Positions 1-8,759 of a stretch of 64,000 nt of DNA are shown piece by piece. This stretch comes from Pontivivens ytuae (lineage in GTDB: Bacteria; Pseudomonadota; Alphaproteobacteria; Rhodobacterales; Rhodobacteraceae), in contig NZ_CP064942.1 of assembly GCF_015679265.1 (NCBI RefSeq), positions 1,458,001 to 1,522,000 of the forward strand, written 5' to 3'. The first letter of the stretch is position 1; every line of letters begins with the position of its first letter. Under the pieces are notes generated by a model. The model was not told the DNA's origin and ran no database searches. It saw only the letters and a program-made list of their open reading frames with translations. Both the position numbers and the translations under genes were made by a program.

Positions 1-1221
1 GCGCATAACAACGCGCGGCTGCAGGCGTTCCTTGACGAATACGGCTTCGAATACGAGTTCGCGTCGTCCACCGACTACTACCTGTCGGGGCGGTTCGACG
101 ACATGCTGCTGCGCGCGCTGGAGCGCTTCGACAAGATCCTCGACATCATGCTGCCGACGCTGGGCGAGGAACGGCGCGCGACCTACTCCCCCTTCCTGCC
201 GGTGAGCCCCAAGACGGGCCACGTGCTCCAGGTCCCGACGCTGGAGCGCAACGTCGCGAAGGGCACGATCGTCTACGAGGAGCCAGATGGCGAGCGGGTG
301 GAGATCCCGGTGACCGGCGGCCACGTGAAGATGCAGTGGAAGCCGGACTGGGCGATGCGCTGGGCCGCGCTGGGCGTCGATTACGAGATGTCGGGCAAGG
401 ACCTGATCGACTCCGTGACGCAGGCCTCCAAGATCTGCCGCGCGCTGGGCGAGCCGGTGCCCGAGACGCTGACCTACGAGCTGTTCCTCGATGCGGACGG
501 ACAGAAGATCTCCAAGTCGAAGGGCAACGGGCTGTCGATGGAGGAGTGGCTGACCTATGCCTCCCCCGAGAGTCTGCAATACTTTATGTACCAGAAGCCC
601 AAGACGGCGAAGCGGCTGCATTTCGACGTGATCCCGAAGGCGGTGGACGAGTACCATCAGCAGCTCCGCGCCTATCCCGATCAGGACGAGAAGGCGCAGC
701 TCGCCAACCCGGTGTTCCACATCCACGGGGCAGCGGTGCCCGGCAGCTTCATGGCGGTGCCATATTCGATGCTGCTGAACCTCGCCTCGGCGGCGAATGC
801 GGAGAGCAAGGACGTGCTCTGGGGCTTTATCCGCAAGTACGCGCCGGATGCCGCGCCCGAGACCCATCCGGAGCTCGATGCGGCGGCCGCCCGCGCAGTG
901 CGCTATTTCGAGGACGTCGTGAAGCCGCAGAAGGTCTACCGCGCGCCAACGGATGTGGAGCGGTCGGCGCTCGCCGACCTGCGTGACCGGCTTGCGGCGT
1001 GGGACGGCGAGGTGGAGGCCGAGGCGCTGCAATCCGAGGTCTTCGCCGTGGGTAAGGCGCATGGCTTCGAGCCGCTGCGCGCCTGGTTCTCCGCCATCTA
1101 CGAGGTGCTTCTGGGCGCCTCGCAGGGTCCCCGCTTCGGCGGCTTCGTGGCGCTCTACGGCGTGGAGGAGACCGTGGCGCTGATCGACCGGGCGCTCGCA
1201 GGCGAGCTAGCGGCCGCCTGA
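1..1221 (+). CDS. lysK: Lysyl-tRNA synthetase, class I (3' part)
   Basis: Charges tRNA-Lys with lysine in the cytoplasm. The reading frame is open from base 1, so the 5' part, including the HIGH-type motif, lies outside the window. The KISKSKGNG motif (the KMSKS-loop equivalent, around bases 503-531) sits in a typical class I LysRS context, and the C-terminal part is helical, as expected for the anticodon-binding domain. Class I LysRS is the archaeal-type enzyme that also occurs in alphaproteobacteria and spirochaetes in place of the class II enzyme. The gene is followed by a repeat-rich spacer and a convergent monooxygenase gene. Confidence 0.95.
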   Translation, partial: AHNNARLQAFLDEYGFEYEFASSTDYYLSGRFDDMLLRALERFDKILDIMLPTLGEERRATYSPFLPVSPKTGHVLQVPTLERNVAKGTIVYEEPDGERVEIPVTGGHVKMQWKPDWAMRWAALGVDYEMSGKDLIDSVTQASKICRALGEPVPETLTYELFLDADGQKISKSKGNGLSMEEWLTYASPESLQYFMYQKPKTAKRLHFDVIPKAVDEYHQQLRAYPDQDEKAQLANPVFHIHGAAVPGSFMAVPYSMLLNLASAANAESKDVLWGFIRKYAPDAAPETHPELDAAAARAVRYFEDVVKPQKVYRAPTDVERSALADLRDRLAAWDGEVEAEALQSEVFAVGKAHGFEPLRAWFSAIYEVLLGASQGPRFGGFVALYGVEETVALIDRALAGELAAA

Positions 1222-1240
1222 GCTTCAGGACGCCTTTCCG

Positions 1241-1429
1241 CCTGCCGGCGGGGATATTTTAAGACAGATGAAAGGAGTGCCGTGCTCTCACGGGCGCGCG
1301 GTACAGGCGGGGACGCCGATGACCGCGACAGGTGAAGGCGCTCCGGGGCCGGGCCGGTGCCTGAGGTGTGCGCCCGCGTCCCGGAGCATCCGCGTCCTTC
1401 ATCTGTCCCGAAGTATCCCCGCCGGAGGC
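1241..1429. repeat. Two inverted copies of the GGCGGGGATATTT intergenic repeat
   Basis: A plus-strand copy at 1241-1272 reads CCTGCCGGCGGGGATATTTT followed by an AGACAGATGAA tail. A minus-strand copy at about 1397-1429 has the same core and a GGGACAGATGAAGG tail. They face each other across about 125 bp in the convergent spacer between lysK and the monooxygenase gene, so together they could act as a bidirectional terminator. I see no gene between them. Related copies occur at 15783 and at 31661-31732. Confidence 0.7.
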
Positions 1430-1457
1430 AGACCATCGCGGGCAACAGGCGCGTCGG

Positions 1458-2921
1458 TCAGGCCGTGGCAGGCACGGTGGCGTGGCTAAACTCCATCGTT
1501 CCGTCCTGGATCGGATCCATGCGGAAGGCGCGCAGGTCGAGAAGGTAGTTCTGGTGGACCCGCCAGGGCCGCGTCTGCGCCTGTTTCGGCAGGTGCTCCA
1601 GCGCGCGCTGGATGTAGCCGGAGGTGAGCGGAACGGCCGGTTCGGCGCTCGCATCCTGTGGCGGGCGAGGCGTGGCGATGTCGGTGCCGGTCTTTTCCAT
1701 GTGGTCGAGCAGGCGGATGGCCCAGCGCAGGACGAGCTCGCATTTCAGCGTCCAGCTCGCGTTGGTGTAGCCGAAGGTCATCACGAAGTTCGGTACGTCC
1801 GACAGCATCGCGCCCTTGTAGCTGAGATGGCTGCCGGGATGCACCGCGTGCCCGCCGACGGTGACCCGCATGCCGCCCGCGAGCTTCATGCGCAGGCCGG
1901 TGGCGGTGACGATGATATCGGCCTCCACCAGCTCGCCGGAGACGAGGCGCACGCCTGCAGGCTCGAACCGCTCCACCGCGCCGGTGGTGATGGAGGCGGA
2001 GCCGTCCTTCAGAACCTCGAAGAAATCGCCGTCGGGTGCGAGGCAGAGCCGCTGGTCCCACGGCTTGTAGGGCGGGTCGAAATGGGTGGGGTCGGCCCCC
2101 GATTTCTTCACCACGTTCTTCGACAGCATGCCGCGGACGAGGGACGGCCAGCGTTGGGAGAGCTGGAAGAAGCCCATGCCCATCAGGATGTTCTTCCACC
2201 GCGTGACGGTGTGCGCCGCCTGTTCGGGCAGCACGCGGGAAAAGAAGCGGGCCATGCCGTCGCGGGCGGGCATGTCGGTCACGTAGGTCGGCGTGCGCTG
2301 GATCTGGGTGACGTGCGCGGCTGTCTTCGCCAGCTCCGGCATCAGCGTGACGGCGGTCGCACCCGAGCCGATGACGGCGACGCGCTTGCCGGTCCAGTCG
2401 AGATCCTCGGGCCAGTGCTGGGGGTGGATGATCGGGCCTGCGAAGTCCTCCTGCCCGGCGAAGACGGGGGCGTGGCCGCCCGCATAGTCGTAGTAGCCGG
2501 TGCAGATCATCAGGAAGCGCGTGGCGAGCTGCCGCGTGCCCTCCGGCGTCTCGACCGTGAGCTGCCAGCGGGCACCGTCCCAGTCGGCGGCGGTGACGCG
2601 GTGCTGATAGCGGATGCGCTCATCCACGCCGTAGGCCACCGCCGTTTCCCGGATATAGGCGTTGATCGACGGCCCGTCGGTGATCGCCTTCTCTCCCAGC
2701 CAGGGGCGGAAGGAGTAGCCCAGCGTATGCATGTCGCTGTCCGAGCGGATGCCGGGATAGCGGAAGTAGTCCCACGTGCCGCCCATCGCCTCGCGCGCCT
2801 CCAGCAAGGCGATGCGATCATCGGGGCGCTTCTCGGCCATCAGGCAGGCCGCGCCGATGCCGGAGAGGCCGGCGCCCACGATGATGACGTCGAGGCTGTC
2901 TGGGTCGGTCGTGTCGCGCAT
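1458..2921 (-). CDS. Flavin-containing (Baeyer-Villiger-type) monooxygenase
   Basis: A 487-residue NADPH/FAD-dependent monooxygenase that probably inserts oxygen into a ketone or other soft substrate; the substrate is unknown. An N-terminal FAD Rossmann motif GAGLSG lies at residues 16-21. The FxGxxxHxxxW fingerprint of the flavin monooxygenase/BVMO group lies at 160-170 (FAGPIIHPQHW), and a second dinucleotide motif GSGATA at 185-190. The length is usual for the class B family. The ATG has a strong AAGGAGG site upstream. It is transcribed alone, convergent with lysK. Specificity cannot be read from the sequence. Confidence 0.88.
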   Translation of the reverse strand: MRDTTDPDSLDVIIVGAGLSGIGAACLMAEKRPDDRIALLEAREAMGGTWDYFRYPGIRSDSDMHTLGYSFRPWLGEKAITDGPSINAYIRETAVAYGVDERIRYQHRVTAADWDGARWQLTVETPEGTRQLATRFLMICTGYYDYAGGHAPVFAGQEDFAGPIIHPQHWPEDLDWTGKRVAVIGSGATAVTLMPELAKTAAHVTQIQRTPTYVTDMPARDGMARFFSRVLPEQAAHTVTRWKNILMGMGFFQLSQRWPSLVRGMLSKNVVKKSGADPTHFDPPYKPWDQRLCLAPDGDFFEVLKDGSASITTGAVERFEPAGVRLVSGELVEADIIVTATGLRMKLAGGMRVTVGGHAVHPGSHLSYKGAMLSDVPNFVMTFGYTNASWTLKCELVLRWAIRLLDHMEKTGTDIATPRPPQDASAEPAVPLTSGYIQRALEHLPKQAQTRPWRVHQNYLLDLRAFRMDPIQDGTMEFSHATVPATA

Positions 2922-2994
2922 TGGATCCTCCTTGCCGGGAGTTTATCGGGCTGTACTGCCAGGGGCGAGGGAACGCTGCGTCAGCCGCGGCTTA

Positions 2995-4080
2995 TCACAC
3001 CGCAGGCTGCTGCTGTGTGGCGCAGTGGATGCCGCCACCGATCCAGCCGAGCGCGTCGGCATCGAGAGCGACGACCTCCCGCCCTGGGTGGAGTACGGCG
3101 ATGGCCTGCTGCGCGGCGGCGTCGGCCTCCGCATCGCCGAAGCGCGCCATGATGACCGCACCGTTGCAGACATAGTAGTTGACGTAGGAGGCGAGGAACT
3201 CCGCATCGTGCACCCGGGGGCGTGCGGGGTCCTGGATCTCCGTCAGCCGGAGCGGGCGACCCGCCACATCGATCGCGGCAGCGAGGATGTCGCGGGTTTC
3301 GCGGGCGGTTCGCAGCCACGGATCGGAGGGATCGTCCTCAGCCGGCATCTGGATCAGCACTTCGCCCGGCGCGGTGAAGCGGGCGAGCGCGTCGATGTGA
3401 TAGTCCGTGATGTCCTGCCCCGCGAGGCCGGGCGCCCAGATCATCCGATCCGCGCCATAGGCGTCGAGGAGCAGCGCCTCGACCTCGGCCAGGCTGCCCG
3501 GGTTGCGGTTGGGGTTCACCCAGGAGCTTTCATGGGCGATCAGGGTGCCCGCACCATCCTGCTCCACCCCGCCGGGCTCCCCGACGAGGCCGTTGTCGAG
3601 GAGCGGGAGCGCCATCCGCTCGGCCACGCGGCAGGCGATCTCGCCGTCGTTGGGATGGCGCTGCTTGCCGCCCCAACCGTTGAAGTTGACATGCCGGATC
3701 GCGAGGTCGCCGGTGCCGTCCACCACGAAGAGCGGACCGCTGTCGCGGGCCCAGAGGTCGTCAGTGGGGATATCCCAGAGGGTCACCGCGTCCGTGACCT
3801 GCGGGGCGATGGCCGCATGATGCTCGGCCGCGGCAAGCAGGACCACCGGCTCAAACGCCGCGATGGTATTGGCGAGCGTGGCGATGGTATGCTGGACCTC
3901 GTCGAGGAACCAGCGCTCGGGGTAGACGGTGCGGTCCACGGGCCACTGAAGGAAGGTACGCTCGTGCGGTGTGTCTTCAGCCGGGACATACCAGCGTCCG
4001 GTCGGCTGGCCGGTTGCGCGTGAGGTGAAGGAGGCCGCGGCGGTGCCCGCGAGCGCTGCCAGAACGTGACGTCGCATCAT
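2995..4080 (-). CDS. Agmatine deiminase family protein, probably exported
   Basis: A porphyromonas-type peptidylarginine/agmatine deiminase of 361 residues, expected to convert agmatine to N-carbamoylputrescine and ammonia. The visible catalytic signature is WARDSGP at 110-116, DYHID with His228, and the C-terminal GGGIHCATQQQ with nucleophile Cys353. I chose the ATG at 4080 because an AAGAAAGGAAC ribosome-binding site precedes it; the longer frame from 4131 has none. The N-terminus reads MMRRHVLAALAGTAAAS, a twin-arginine-like pair followed by a hydrophobic stretch. This suggests export, which is unusual because agmatine deiminases are normally cytoplasmic. Confidence 0.88.
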   Translation of the reverse strand: MMRRHVLAALAGTAAASFTSRATGQPTGRWYVPAEDTPHERTFLQWPVDRTVYPERWFLDEVQHTIATLANTIAAFEPVVLLAAAEHHAAIAPQVTDAVTLWDIPTDDLWARDSGPLFVVDGTGDLAIRHVNFNGWGGKQRHPNDGEIACRVAERMALPLLDNGLVGEPGGVEQDGAGTLIAHESSWVNPNRNPGSLAEVEALLLDAYGADRMIWAPGLAGQDITDYHIDALARFTAPGEVLIQMPAEDDPSDPWLRTARETRDILAAAIDVAGRPLRLTEIQDPARPRVHDAEFLASYVNYYVCNGAVIMARFGDAEADAAAQQAIAVLHPGREVVALDADALGWIGGGIHCATQQQPAV

Positions 4081-4331
4081 CAGAATGTTCCTTTCTTTTG
4101 AGCGCGTACCGTGGCGATTGCGCCCTGACAACCGTCCTCGATATGGGTTCGAAGGCGCCGGATGGTGAGAGGGAGCGGCGATGTGATCTGCCGCTCCGCA
4201 ACCTGGCTATGCGCGCCTTTCATCCGGCGTTCATGTTCCTGCCCGCGCCGTTTTAATCCCGCGTCGGCTATGGGCTTCAAGGGAGGCTGGCAGGGTGGTG
4301 GCATGGAAACGAACGGGCCTTGGAGGGCGAC

Positions 4332-5399
4332 ATGACCATCAACACCACCTTCTTCGACATGACGCGGCTGGAGCGGGCGAAGTGGGCCTTTACCACCCGG
4401 CGGGTGGCGCGCGGCGATGTGCGGGGTGTGAGCGCCGATCTGACCGACGCGCAGCCGGGTGACCTGATCCTCTGCGAGATCGTGGAGATCGGGCAGCACA
4501 AGAAGATCCAGCTCGCCGACCGGCGCAATGCGGCGAGCTATCCGGGCGATCTCGTGGTGCTGTGCCTTGGCGATCGTTATGCGCCGGATCAGTTCATGGC
4601 GCGCGCGGTCGTCGTCGGCGAGGTGGCGCATCTCGCGGCGGGCGGCGGTGTCGTCGGCACCGTGGAGGCGGCGCATGACCGGATGGATGCGCCGACCACC
4701 CTGCGCCCCCTCGGCGTGCTGATCGACGAGGCGGGGGCGCGGCTCAACATCGGGGCTTACGCGCTGCAGCCGATGAGCGCGCCGGAGGATGTGACGGTGA
4801 TCGGCGTCTTCGGCGCCTCGATGAACTCGGGCAAGACCACCGCGGCCTCCAGCCTCGCTCACGGGTTGCAGCGGGCGGGCTATGCGACGGTGGGGGTGAA
4901 GGCGACGGGCACGGGCGCCTTCGGTGACTTCAACGCGTTCGAGGATGCGGGCGTGACCGCGATGGACTTCTCGGATGCGGGCATGGCCACGACCTTCCGC
5001 ATGCCGCTGGAGCGGATCGAGGCGGGGTTCGAGACACTGATCGGCCATGCCGCTGCGGGCGGGGCGCAGGTCGTGGTGGTGGAGATCGCCGACGGTGTCT
5101 TCCAGCGGGAGACGCGGGCGATCCTTGCCGGGTCCCGCATCCGGCGGCGGCTCGACGGGATCCTGTTCGCGGCGCCGGACGCGCTGAGTGCGCTGGGCGG
5201 AACCATGGTGCTGGAGCGGCACGGGCTCACGCCCTTCGCCATCTCGGGCATGGTCACGTGCTCCCCGCTCGCGCGGGCGGAGGCGGAGGAGGTCACGGGC
5301 CTGCCGCTTCTCGCGCGTGAGGATCTGTGGTCGGCGGAGGTGATCGAGCAGGTCGTCGCCCCCTTGATGCGAAACCGCGTGGGCCAGCGCGCGGCATGA
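4332..5399 (+). CDS. P-loop NTPase, DUF1611-like
   Basis: A 355-residue protein with a Walker A motif GASMNSGKTT at 161-170 and a hydrophobic strand ending EIADG at 251-255 that could serve as Walker B. The region KATGTGAFGDF...AGVTAMDFSDAG after the P-loop is reminiscent of the C-terminal DUF1611 domain. The N-terminal 150 residues look like a separate beta-rich domain that I do not recognise. The start at 4332 has GGAGGG 6 nt upstream. Its stop overlaps the start of the next gene (ATGA), so it is very probably co-translated with the degenerate ABC protein. The biochemical role is unknown. Confidence 0.6.
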   Translation: MTINTTFFDMTRLERAKWAFTTRRVARGDVRGVSADLTDAQPGDLILCEIVEIGQHKKIQLADRRNAASYPGDLVVLCLGDRYAPDQFMARAVVVGEVAHLAAGGGVVGTVEAAHDRMDAPTTLRPLGVLIDEAGARLNIGAYALQPMSAPEDVTVIGVFGASMNSGKTTAASSLAHGLQRAGYATVGVKATGTGAFGDFNAFEDAGVTAMDFSDAGMATTFRMPLERIEAGFETLIGHAAAGGAQVVVVEIADGVFQRETRAILAGSRIRRRLDGILFAAPDALSALGGTMVLERHGLTPFAISGMVTCSPLARAEAEEVTGLPLLAREDLWSAEVIEQVVAPLMRNRVGQRAA

Positions 5400-6982
5400 G
5401 CCGGCTCCCGCGGCTCTGGTCTGGGGACCGTGTCGGTGACGCGGTCCTCATTCCCGTTCTCGGCATCGCGCAGGCCGTGGCGATGGGCATCGGCGCCTTC
5501 GCCACGCGCGATGCGTTCACGGCCCTGCATGGCGGCGGCCCGCCGACCGACGGAACGCTCGCCACGCTGATCCTCGCAGGGCTCGCCACGGCGGGCTTTG
5601 CGTTGTTGGCGGGGATCCGGTCGGAGGCGCTTGGCCAGAGCGTCGCGCGCGAGATGCGGGTGGTGCTCTACGATCACCTCGCGGGCATGTCGCGGCGGGA
5701 TGTGGAGGCGCGCAGGCTCGGCGCGCTGTCCCTGCGCTTCGTAGGCGATCTGTCGGCGGTGCGGCTGTGGTACGGGCGCGGGCTGCCGCGCGTGGCCTCG
5801 GCCCTCGTGGTGCTGCCCGGCGCGGGCCTAGTTCTGTGGCTGCTGGAGCCGCAGATCGCGGGCGCGGCCATCCCGCCCGTGGCGCTGTCGCTGGTGGTGA
5901 TGCTGGTCGCCGCCGTCGGATTGCAGGCGCGGCACCGGCGGCTGCGGTCGCGGCGGGCGGGGATATCCATTGCGATGATGGAGCGGATCGCGGTGTCGCC
6001 GGAGCTCGACCTGATGGGCCGCACCGGTTTTGAGCTGAAGCGGTTGGAGGAGGACGGCGCGACGCTGCGGCGCAACGCCGTCTCCCGCCGTTGGCAGCAG
6101 GAGGCGCTGCGCATGATCCCGCAGGGCGGCGCGGCGGTGGCGGGCGCGGCGGTGCTCTGGATGGCCGGCATGCAGCAGATCGCGCCGGGGACCGCGGCGG
6201 CGGGGCTGTCGGTGCTCGCCATCCTGATCCTGCCGCTGCGCGAGCTTGCCGACGCGTGGGACCAGTATTGCGCCTGGCGGATCGCGCGGGAGAAAGCGTT
6301 GAACCTGCTGGCAAAACCCAGCGTCCGACGCAGTGCGCGGCATCGCGGCCATCCGGTCCGGCTGCGCGCGACCGGGATGCTGGAGGGGCGGCCCCTCGAC
6401 GTGGAAATCGTGGCGGGGACCGCGGCGCGGATGGCGCGGCGGGCGGGGGTGGCCCACCTCGCCGCCGCGTTCGCGGGACTCGACCCCGATCCGGCGCTGC
6501 ACATCCGCTATGACGGGCGCACCACCCTGCCCCGCGTCGCCCATATCGGCGACCGGCCCGTGGTCTTGCAGGGCACGCTGCACCGGGCGCTGACGCTGGG
6601 CCTTGCCCCGCGGCCGGGGCGGAAGGAGACGGCGAAGGTCGCGCGGGCCTTCGGCCTCGCCCCCCTCCTCAAGCGGACCGGGGGGCTGAAGGGCAAGGTG
6701 GCCGAAGCCGGGCGCGACGTGACGGTGGCCGAGAGCCTGCGTCTCGACCTCGCGCGAGCGATGCTGGCGGAGCCGGATGTCGTCGTGATCGACAGCGCGC
6801 GCTTCGACGCGGATCCGGAGCGGGGGGCGCTGCTCACCCGGCTTCGGGCGCGGACGGAGGCGACGGTGCTGGTCGTCGGCCCGGCGGCGGAGGGCTTTGT
6901 CTTCGACCGTGAGATCGACCTAAAATTGAATGAAGCAACACCCTCTCCCGCGGTCGCCGATTCGGCTGCGGCATCGTTCTAA
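5396..6982 (+). CDS. ABC exporter-like membrane protein with degenerate ATPase domain
   Basis: A 528-residue protein built like an ABC half-transporter. It has about six membrane segments (roughly 14-33, 55-73, 133-150, 157-177, 240-260 and 265-283) followed by an ABC-like domain (about 320-510). The domain keeps the fold order but not the catalytic residues. The Walker A slot reads IVAGTAARMA (339-347 region) with no GKS/T. The signature slot reads VTVAESLR instead of LSGGQ, and the Walker B strand PDVVVIDSARF has Ser where the catalytic Glu belongs. ATP hydrolysis by this chain alone is therefore unlikely. It overlaps the upstream P-loop gene by 4 bp and lies 9 bp from the kinase gene. Confidence 0.72.
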   Translation: MSRLPRLWSGDRVGDAVLIPVLGIAQAVAMGIGAFATRDAFTALHGGGPPTDGTLATLILAGLATAGFALLAGIRSEALGQSVAREMRVVLYDHLAGMSRRDVEARRLGALSLRFVGDLSAVRLWYGRGLPRVASALVVLPGAGLVLWLLEPQIAGAAIPPVALSLVVMLVAAVGLQARHRRLRSRRAGISIAMMERIAVSPELDLMGRTGFELKRLEEDGATLRRNAVSRRWQQEALRMIPQGGAAVAGAAVLWMAGMQQIAPGTAAAGLSVLAILILPLRELADAWDQYCAWRIAREKALNLLAKPSVRRSARHRGHPVRLRATGMLEGRPLDVEIVAGTAARMARRAGVAHLAAAFAGLDPDPALHIRYDGRTTLPRVAHIGDRPVVLQGTLHRALTLGLAPRPGRKETAKVARAFGLAPLLKRTGGLKGKVAEAGRDVTVAESLRLDLARAMLAEPDVVVIDSARFDADPERGALLTRLRARTEATVLVVGPAAEGFVFDREIDLKLNEATPSPAVADSAAASF

Positions 6983-6991
6983 GGTTCGCCC

Positions 6992-8575
6992 ATGCGTGTC
7001 TCGACCCTGCTGATCGCCTATGCCTTTCTGTTCGTGACGCTGACCCTCGGCAGTGCCGCCATGGCGATCTGGACCACGGAACGCGGGCGGATGCTGGAGG
7101 AGCGGATCGAGCTCGCCGAGCAGTCCTACCACGCGCACCTCTCGCTGCAGTCCAACATCTACCAGCTCTTCAAGCAGCACGGCGACGCGCTGATCATCGG
7201 CGACCGGGACAACGGCGCGCTGGAGGCGGTGATCCAGGACGCGATCGGGCGTGACATCCAGCTCATCCGCGACACGATCGGGCGGGAGATCGAGCTCGTC
7301 GGCGAGGAGGAGATCGAGGAGCTCGCCCGGCTCGCCGAGATCGAGCGCAGGGTGAACACGGTGACGGTCGCGCTGACCCGGATTTCGAGCGGAGAGGCGG
7401 GATCGGACCAGGCGCGGTTACGCGCGCAGCTCGTCGACATCCTCGACCGGGAGGTCGACATCCAGATCGCCCAGCTCATCAGCGAGGCCTTGGCCGAGGA
7501 GGAGGAAGAGGTCGCCGAGACGCTGGTCGAGGCCGCCGCGTTCCGGGACCGGGTCCAGATCGCCGCCGTCGCCGTGGGCTTGGTGGCGGCCATCGCGCTC
7601 GGCTACGCGATCTGGACCTTCAACCGCTACCTGCGCCGTCCGATCCTGGCATTGAGCGAGGGGGTGCGGGCCTACGAGGCGGAACGCTTCGACCAGGACA
7701 TCAAGGTGCGCGGCGGGCGGGAGTTCGAGAATCTCGGCGCGCTGCTCACCAACATGGCGCGCAAGCTGCGCCAGCGGCAGCTCAGCCAGAAGGAGCTGAA
7801 CGAGCGGCTGGAGACCGAGGTCGCTGGCCGCACGCGGGAGCTGGAAAAGCTGCTGCGCCAGTTCGAGATCTCGGAGGCGAACCGGCGGCGGCTGATGGCC
7901 GATATCAGCCACGAGCTGCGCACGCCGCTGACCATCATCCAGGGCGAGGCGGAGGTGACGCTGCGCGGCGGACCGCAGGAGGCGGAGACCTACATGGAGG
8001 CGCTGTCGCGCATCCGCGACTCGGCCAAGCACACCAACCGGATCGTGGACGACATGCTGCTGGTCGCCCGGCAGGAGGCGGACGAGCTGCGGCTCGACCT
8101 GCGCGACGTGGACCTGATGGCCGTGATTGACGATGCGCGCGGGCTGTTTCCGGGGGCTGTGCGGCTCGACAGCGGGCTGACCTCCCTGCGCATCCGCGGG
8201 GACGAGATGCGGATGCGCCAGTGCCTGCTCGCCCTCTTCAACAATGCCGCGCGCTATGGCGGGCCGGACATCGTGGTGCGTGCCTTCCACGAGGGGGGCC
8301 GCGCCATCGTCACGGTCGAGGATAACGGCTCGGGTCTGACCGATATCGAGAAGTCGCAGGCCTTCGACCGGTTCTATCGCGGCTCGAACGCGTCGGGCGT
8401 GACCGGAGAGGGCACGGGCCTCGGTCTTCCCATCGTGCGCGCCATCGTGAAGGCCCATGGCGGGGACGTCGAACTGGAGGACGGGCGGGAGGGCGGCCTG
8501 CGAGTCGCGATGAGCTTCCCCACTCCGCGGGCGGGCATCCGGCTGGTGCCCGGAGCGGCCTCGGACAGCGCATAA
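6992..8575 (+). CDS. Sensor histidine kinase
   Basis: A 527-residue inner-membrane kinase. TM1 is at about 5-28. A long, acidic, helical sensor region (about 30-187) lies between the membrane segments, TM2 is at 188-208, then a HAMP-like region and a coiled coil (about 260-295). The dimerisation motif ADISHELRTPLTII carries phospho-acceptor His307. ATP-binding motifs are FNNAARYG (N box, 416-423), DNGSG (444-448) and GTGLGLP (474-480). It follows the pseudo-ABC gene closely and precedes the response regulator, so the pair is a two-component system. The helical sensor region suggests a four-helix-bundle input. The ligand is unknown; the adjacent membrane protein could modulate it. Confidence 0.9.
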   Translation: MRVSTLLIAYAFLFVTLTLGSAAMAIWTTERGRMLEERIELAEQSYHAHLSLQSNIYQLFKQHGDALIIGDRDNGALEAVIQDAIGRDIQLIRDTIGREIELVGEEEIEELARLAEIERRVNTVTVALTRISSGEAGSDQARLRAQLVDILDREVDIQIAQLISEALAEEEEEVAETLVEAAAFRDRVQIAAVAVGLVAAIALGYAIWTFNRYLRRPILALSEGVRAYEAERFDQDIKVRGGREFENLGALLTNMARKLRQRQLSQKELNERLETEVAGRTRELEKLLRQFEISEANRRRLMADISHELRTPLTIIQGEAEVTLRGGPQEAETYMEALSRIRDSAKHTNRIVDDMLLVARQEADELRLDLRDVDLMAVIDDARGLFPGAVRLDSGLTSLRIRGDEMRMRQCLLALFNNAARYGGPDIVVRAFHEGGRAIVTVEDNGSGLTDIEKSQAFDRFYRGSNASGVTGEGTGLGLPIVRAIVKAHGGDVELEDGREGGLRVAMSFPTPRAGIRLVPGAASDSA

Positions 8576-8644
8576 ACCTTCTATAAACCCGCCATCAACC
8601 AAAGGCCGATCCGGCATAAACCCGGCGCAGAACGGCGCTGAACC
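8572..8644 (+). promoter_or_regulatory. Helically phased direct repeats (candidate response-regulator operator)
   Basis: ATAAACC occurs at 8572-8578, 8583-8589 and 8616-8622, with ATCAACC at 8594-8600 and CTGAACC at 8638-8644. Start-to-start distances are 11, 11, 22 and 22 bp, so all five lie on one face of the helix. Direct repeats at about 11-bp spacing are the classic binding arrangement of OmpR/PhoB-family regulators, and the next gene encodes such a regulator. Autoregulation is therefore the simplest reading. The repeats start in the last codons of the kinase gene and end 115 bp before the regulator start. Confidence 0.6.
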
Positions 8645-8759
8645 AAATGACGAGGGCTCTCGGACCTTGGTCGCGACCTTTTCGTTTCACCGCGTGGATG
8701 ATGGCCCTCCGCCTCCCCAAATGCTGTTTGCCCCTCAACAAAAGCAGCGAGGTGCGACG

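Noticed and set aside
1368..3152. A long open frame on the plus strand opposite the monooxygenase gene.
   Set aside because: It is low-complexity, His/Gly/Arg-rich, lacks domain signatures and lies antisense to a well-supported gene; GC-rich DNA produces such frames throughout the window.
4080..5222. A 380-codon minus-strand frame opposite the DUF1611-like gene.
   Set aside because: The translation is Arg/His-rich with no motifs, and the plus-strand gene has a P-loop and a coupled neighbour.
8667..8759. Longer start for the response regulator.
   Set aside because: The extension is Pro/Gln-rich without homology, and the ATG at 8760 has a good ribosome-binding site just before the receiver fold.
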